Shown here one piece after another: positions 4,686 to 7,571 of a stretch of DNA of 7,571 nucleotides. Source of the DNA: Nostoc cf. edaphicum LEGE 07299 (GTDB lineage: Bacteria; Cyanobacteriota; Cyanobacteriia; Cyanobacteriales; Nostocaceae); contig NZ_JADEXF010000131.1 of assembly GCF_015207245.1 (NCBI RefSeq), positions 1 through 7,571 of the forward strand. The letters are read 5' to 3'. How positions within the stretch are numbered: position 1 is the stretch's first letter; each line of letters begins with the position of its first letter. The notes beneath the pieces are model-generated. The model was given only the letters and a program-made list of their open reading frames with translations. It was not told the DNA's origin and did no database searches. The position numbers were made by a program, and so were the translations under genes.

Positions 4686-4714
4686 AGCCATCTCTATCAT
4701 TACCTTTTTAGGAC

Positions 4715-4733
4715 TATTGTGAAATTTACAATA
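4715..4733. promoter_or_regulatory. Inverted repeat downstream of ubiX
   Basis: TATTGT-GAAATTT-ACAATA has 6-nt perfect arms around 7 nt, starting 15 nt after the ubiX stop on the minus strand. The stem is all weak pairs but one and no T-run follows, so an operator for the downstream LapA-domain gene is as likely as a terminator. No clear promoter accompanies it. Confidence 0.3.
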
Positions 4734-4748
4734 AATCCACTCAGGGTG

Positions 4749-5369
4749 TTAGCGACGACCTTGCCACCGCTGAATTGGAATACAGTCAATATCTAGTTGA
4801 TCTAAAGCACGGGCAACTACAAAATCAACTAAATCTTCGATGGTTTGGGGATTGTGATACCAGGCGGGAATAGCGGGGACAACTCTAACTCCAACTTCTG
4901 CTAAAGAAGTTAAGTTACGCAGGTGGATGAGGCTAAAAGGCGTTTCACGCGGGACAATAACCAGCTTTCGCCCTTCTTTGAGTTGGACATCCGCTGCCCG
5001 TTCTAGTAAATCGGAACTCAAGCCAACTGCTAGCTTTGCCACTGTACTCATGCTGCATGGAATAATCATCATCCCTAGAGTGGCAAAGGAACCGCTGGCA
5101 ATTCCGGCTCCGACATCGCTCCAAGGATGACACCGGAGTTTACCGGAAAGTGCAACACCAGCTTGCTCTCGCCAGAATTGTTCTTGCCCAGTTGGTTCTG
5201 GTGGCATCCGAATTTCCTGTTCTGACTGCCAAACCATGTAAGTTGATTTAGAGGCAACCAATTCAATGCTATACTCCGCTTCTAGCAAAAATTTGATCGC
5301 GCGAACAGCGTAAATCAGACCAGATGCGCCCGATACGCCTAAAATTAAAGGCTTAGTGTTATTTGACAC
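4749..5369 (-). CDS. ubiX: Flavin prenyltransferase UbiX
   Basis: UbiX joins a dimethylallyl group to reduced FMN, making the prenylated flavin cofactor of UbiD-type decarboxylases. In cyanobacteria this serves decarboxylation of prenylated 4-hydroxybenzoate on the plastoquinone route. The 206-residue protein shows the flavin loop GVSGASG (11-17), PCSMSTVAKLAVGLSSDLL (104-122), ERAADVQLKEGRKLVIVPRE (123-142), TPFSLIHLRNL, and PAWYHNPQTIEDLVDFVVAR (168-187) with the Tyr and Arg that bind the prenyl phosphate in known UbiX enzymes. Length is normal and all key motifs are intact. The start is GTG; no ATG is available in frame. It begins 17 nt after the RNase II/R-like gene, so the two are probably co-transcribed. 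Confidence 0.95.
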   Translation of the reverse strand: MSNNTKPLILGVSGASGLIYAVRAIKFLLEAEYSIELVASKSTYMVWQSEQEIRMPPEPTGQEQFWREQAGVALSGKLRCHPWSDVGAGIASGSFATLGMMIIPCSMSTVAKLAVGLSSDLLERAADVQLKEGRKLVIVPRETPFSLIHLRNLTSLAEVGVRVVPAIPAWYHNPQTIEDLVDFVVARALDQLDIDCIPIQRWQGRR

Positions 5370-5386
5370 GTAAGTTTTAGTGGGTT

Positions 5387-7571
5387 TTACTCGTCCTCAG
5401 AGTAAGGATCTAGGTCATCAGGCTCCATATCATTTGGTAAGTATAGGTCTGAAAGGTCGTCACGGGAATCGTTGCCAGTTAAACCTTTAGCGACGCCATC
5501 GCTGCCAACTGTTACCAAATCAATTTGCTGACGGTAGTAATCGACACTCTTAACTTGGACGGCGACGCGATCGCCTAGTCGATAAGAAGCGCGATTTTTG
5601 CGCCCAAATAGTGCCTGTTGTCTGGCGCGATATTCATACCAATCATCTTTGAGAGAACTGACGTGTACCAATCCCTCTACCCGCAAAGGTACGCCAGGAT
5701 TACTGCTGGACTCCACCTCAGCCGCGGTTACTTCAATTTCCACAAAGAAACCGTAGGATTGAACCCCGGTAATCACGCCTTGAAATACCTGACCGATGCG
5801 TTGCTTCATCAGTTGGGCTTTTTGCAGTCCGGCTAAATCGGCTTCGGCTTCTTGGACTTCTTTTTCTCGGTCGTTAATTTGAACAATTACCCTAGTCAAA
5901 TCGCTTTGCAGTTCTTGTTGCAATTCTGGGGGTAAAACGTTCCAGTTAATTTCCTCGTGGCTGGAGGAGTGGCGCAGGTTAACCCGTTCTCTGACACGGG
6001 TATTGCGGCGATCGCGTCCGTTTTCGAGTAGCGAGTAATACACTCTTTGCATCAGCAAATCTGGGAAACGCCGCAAGGGAGCGCTAAAATGGACATATTG
6101 CGGTAGTGCCAGACCAAAGTGAGATCCTTTGGTGGTACTGTATGCAGACGGTTTCAGTGTATCTTGTAACAAGTAAGTAAGAACTTGCTCGGAGGGAGAT
6201 TCAGCAAAAGCTGTAGTCAAATGTTGGTAATCTAAAGGTTGGATATCAACTTCTGGATCTAATGTGAGGTCAACGCCTAAATTGACTGCCAATTTCAGCA
6301 TTTCCTGAACATCTTCAACATCAGGAGTACCTTGGACTCGCCAGATAGCGGGAACACCAAGAGCATTTAAGTGAGTTGCGAACAGTTGATTAACTAACAG
6401 TACCAACTCCGTAAGTAGCGATCGCACTGGTAAATCATTTACCACCACAGCGCCGAGAATCCCCTCATCATAATAGGCATTTTGGCTAGGCGGCAGATTC
6501 AACTGGAGACTACCACGAGTCAAGCGCACCTGTTTCACGGCTGTTTGCAAGGCTTGGAGGTCTTGCAGGATTTGGGAAACCTGTGATGATTTATCTTGAG
6601 CTTCACCTATGAGAATTGCTTGGGCTTGTTCAGTAGTCAGTGCAGTCTCGACATTGATTACACTGGGTTGAATTTCCCATTCCAGCACTTCTCCCGATTT
6701 GGGATCAATGGTAATTAAAAAAGAGATGGTTAAGCGATCGCTCCCAGGTACTAAAGAACAGCGTTCTGCTACAGCTGGGGGCAAGATTGGCAACACCAAT
6801 TCTCCTAGATAGACTGATTTGCCTCGTTTGAGTGCTTCTCTATCTAAGGCTTCGTCAGGTTGGACATAGTGAGAAACATCGGTGATATGAACGCCCAAAA
6901 GCCAATTTCCGGCTAAGTTTTTTTCTAAACTAAAAGCGTTTTCTATAACTTTGGTATCGCTATTTACCCCTTCAATCGTGAGAGTAAACAAATTACGTAA
7001 ATCTAGCCGATTTTTCAGGTCTGCTTTGAGGAGCTTTTTGGGCAACCTCGCAGCTGTTTCTAGAACATTATCTGGAAAAGTCCGGGAAAGGTCGTGTTTG
7101 CACGTAACTAAATCTATATCAGCAGCAGCTTCGGCATCACTGCCGAGGATTTGCACGACTCGACCAAGGGGAGGATATTGTGCCAACGGGTAACGCAAAA
7201 CTTCCACATGAACTAAATGATCGATCGCTTCTTCTAACTTTGCGCCATTCGGTTGAATCTTGAGTTCAAACAGTAAGCGATCGTCTAAAGGCACAGCCCG
7301 AAAACCAGTTTCTACCTGCTTAATTCGTGCCAGTAAAGTGTGGTTAGAGCGTTCGAGAATCAGCTTCACCTCACCTTCGGGAGAGCGGCGGCGACTGCCT
7401 TCTTTTAAAACTCTCACCAAAACGCGATCGCCATTCCAAGCATTACTCAGATGACTTTCGCGGATGTAAATATCCTCGGCTCCTTCCACATCTTGAATAG
7501 CAAAGCAAAAGCCTTTACTAGAACAACGGAGTTTTGCCTCGATTATTCCCTCTTCTGAGACACGGCGGTAC
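5387..7571 (-). CDS. RNase II/R (RNB) family protein with altered active site, 5' partial
   Basis: The frame is open from the window edge; the GTG at 7489 is internal, because YRRVSEEGIIEAKLRCSSKG and FCFAIQD precede it as normal family sequence. About 728 codons are present. In order come an N-terminal cold-shock-like region, the RNB domain (DLRNLFTLTIEG, GVHITDVSHYVQ, LPILPPAVAERCSL, YVHFSAPLRRFPDLLMQRV), a coiled Gln/Glu-rich linker, an S1 RNA-binding domain (about 5515-5809) and an acidic tail. RNB enzymes degrade RNA 3' to 5' using a TID...DxDDA aspartate cluster. Here that site (6935-6979) reads TIEGVNSDTKVIENA, so the metal-binding aspartates are not conserved. The protein may be inactive, weak, or an RNA-binding regulator. 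It may correspond to the cyanobacterial Zam-type paralogue, but I cannot confirm that. ubiX follows 17 nt later. Confidence 0.9.
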   Translation of the reverse strand, partial: YRRVSEEGIIEAKLRCSSKGFCFAIQDVEGAEDIYIRESHLSNAWNGDRVLVRVLKEGSRRRSPEGEVKLILERSNHTLLARIKQVETGFRAVPLDDRLLFELKIQPNGAKLEEAIDHLVHVEVLRYPLAQYPPLGRVVQILGSDAEAAADIDLVTCKHDLSRTFPDNVLETAARLPKKLLKADLKNRLDLRNLFTLTIEGVNSDTKVIENAFSLEKNLAGNWLLGVHITDVSHYVQPDEALDREALKRGKSVYLGELVLPILPPAVAERCSLVPGSDRLTISFLITIDPKSGEVLEWEIQPSVINVETALTTEQAQAILIGEAQDKSSQVSQILQDLQALQTAVKQVRLTRGSLQLNLPPSQNAYYDEGILGAVVVNDLPVRSLLTELVLLVNQLFATHLNALGVPAIWRVQGTPDVEDVQEMLKLAVNLGVDLTLDPEVDIQPLDYQHLTTAFAESPSEQVLTYLLQDTLKPSAYSTTKGSHFGLALPQYVHFSAPLRRFPDLLMQRVYYSLLENGRDRRNTRVRERVNLRHSSSHEEINWNVLPPELQQELQSDLTRVIVQINDREKEVQEAEADLAGLQKAQLMKQRIGQVFQGVITGVQSYGFFVEIEVTAAEVESSSNPGVPLRVEGLVHVSSLKDDWYEYRARQQALFGRKNRASYRLGDRVAVQVKSVDYYRQQIDLVTVGSDGVAKGLTGNDSRDDLSDLYLPNDMEPDDLDPYSEDE

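Larger units (their letters stand above)
622..7431. repeat. Nine dispersed HIP1 octamers (GCGATCGC)
   Basis: Copies lie at 622-629, 1528-1535, 2070-2077, 3555-3562, 5567-5574, 6008-6015, 6418-6425, 6734-6741 and 7424-7431. Chance would give far less than one in this length. HIP1 abundance is a hallmark of many cyanobacterial genomes. Five lie in the RNase II/R-like gene. None lies inside xisH or xisI, and the copy at 622 marks the edge of the aroK duplication. Confidence 0.9.

Noticed and set aside
4590..4796. Plus-strand 68-aa frame over the heptamer repeats
   Set aside because: It is generated by the repeat units and runs into the ubiX 3' end on the other strand; no protein character.
7260..7454. 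Plus-strand frames inside the RNase II/R-like gene
   Set aside because: They lie opposite well conserved coding sequence and show no protein features of their own.

Overview
The window looks like chromosomal DNA of a filamentous, Nostoc/Anabaena-like cyanobacterium. It holds nine copies of the HIP1 octamer GCGATCGC in 7.6 kb, AT-rich intergenic DNA, and degenerate heptamer repeats. It also carries small gene families that are abundant in Nostocales: XisH/XisI, Uma2, DUF433/DUF5615 and a LapA-domain protein with a long disordered tail. No rRNA, tRNA, CRISPR array, transposase or integrase was seen.

Left part (1-2781) is accessory DNA around one housekeeping gene. It starts with the end of a probable antitoxin gene overlapping a frameshifted, truncated PIN-domain toxin gene (74-302). 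A GC-rich seam and the C-terminal stub of a Uma2 nuclease gene (354-527) follow. On the minus strand the order is aroK (shikimate kinase), xisH, xisI, then a second, decayed copy of the aroK 3' end (539-631). The aroK stop and xisH start share a base (TAATG), and the xisI stop and the remnant's ATG share a base in the same way. The two-gene xisHI cassette is therefore flanked by direct copies of the aroK 3' end with no spacer at either side. This resembles gene-end-restoring insertion and is the most notable structure in the window. Divergent from aroK is an overlapping DUF433/DUF5615 pair, a predicted toxin-antitoxin-like module (2133-2781).

Middle part (2782-3666) is a long AT-rich stretch with no convincing gene. 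It contains short palindromes, a 37-nt compound hairpin (3470-3506) and a doubtful 28-codon ORF. It ends at a 64-aa conserved-looking small protein gene (3667-3861), which meets a convergent LapA-domain membrane protein gene (3881-4582) across a 22-nt hairpin that touches both stop codons.

Right part (4592-7571) is conserved core DNA on the minus strand. A 5'-truncated RNase II/R-family gene is followed 17 nt later by ubiX (flavin prenyltransferase), then a heptamer-repeat spacer and the LapA-domain gene. The RNase II/R-like protein keeps the overall RNB and S1 architecture but lacks the canonical catalytic aspartate cluster, so it may be an RNA-binding or weakly active homologue. The close spacing of this gene and ubiX suggests co-transcription; a functional link between them is not evident.
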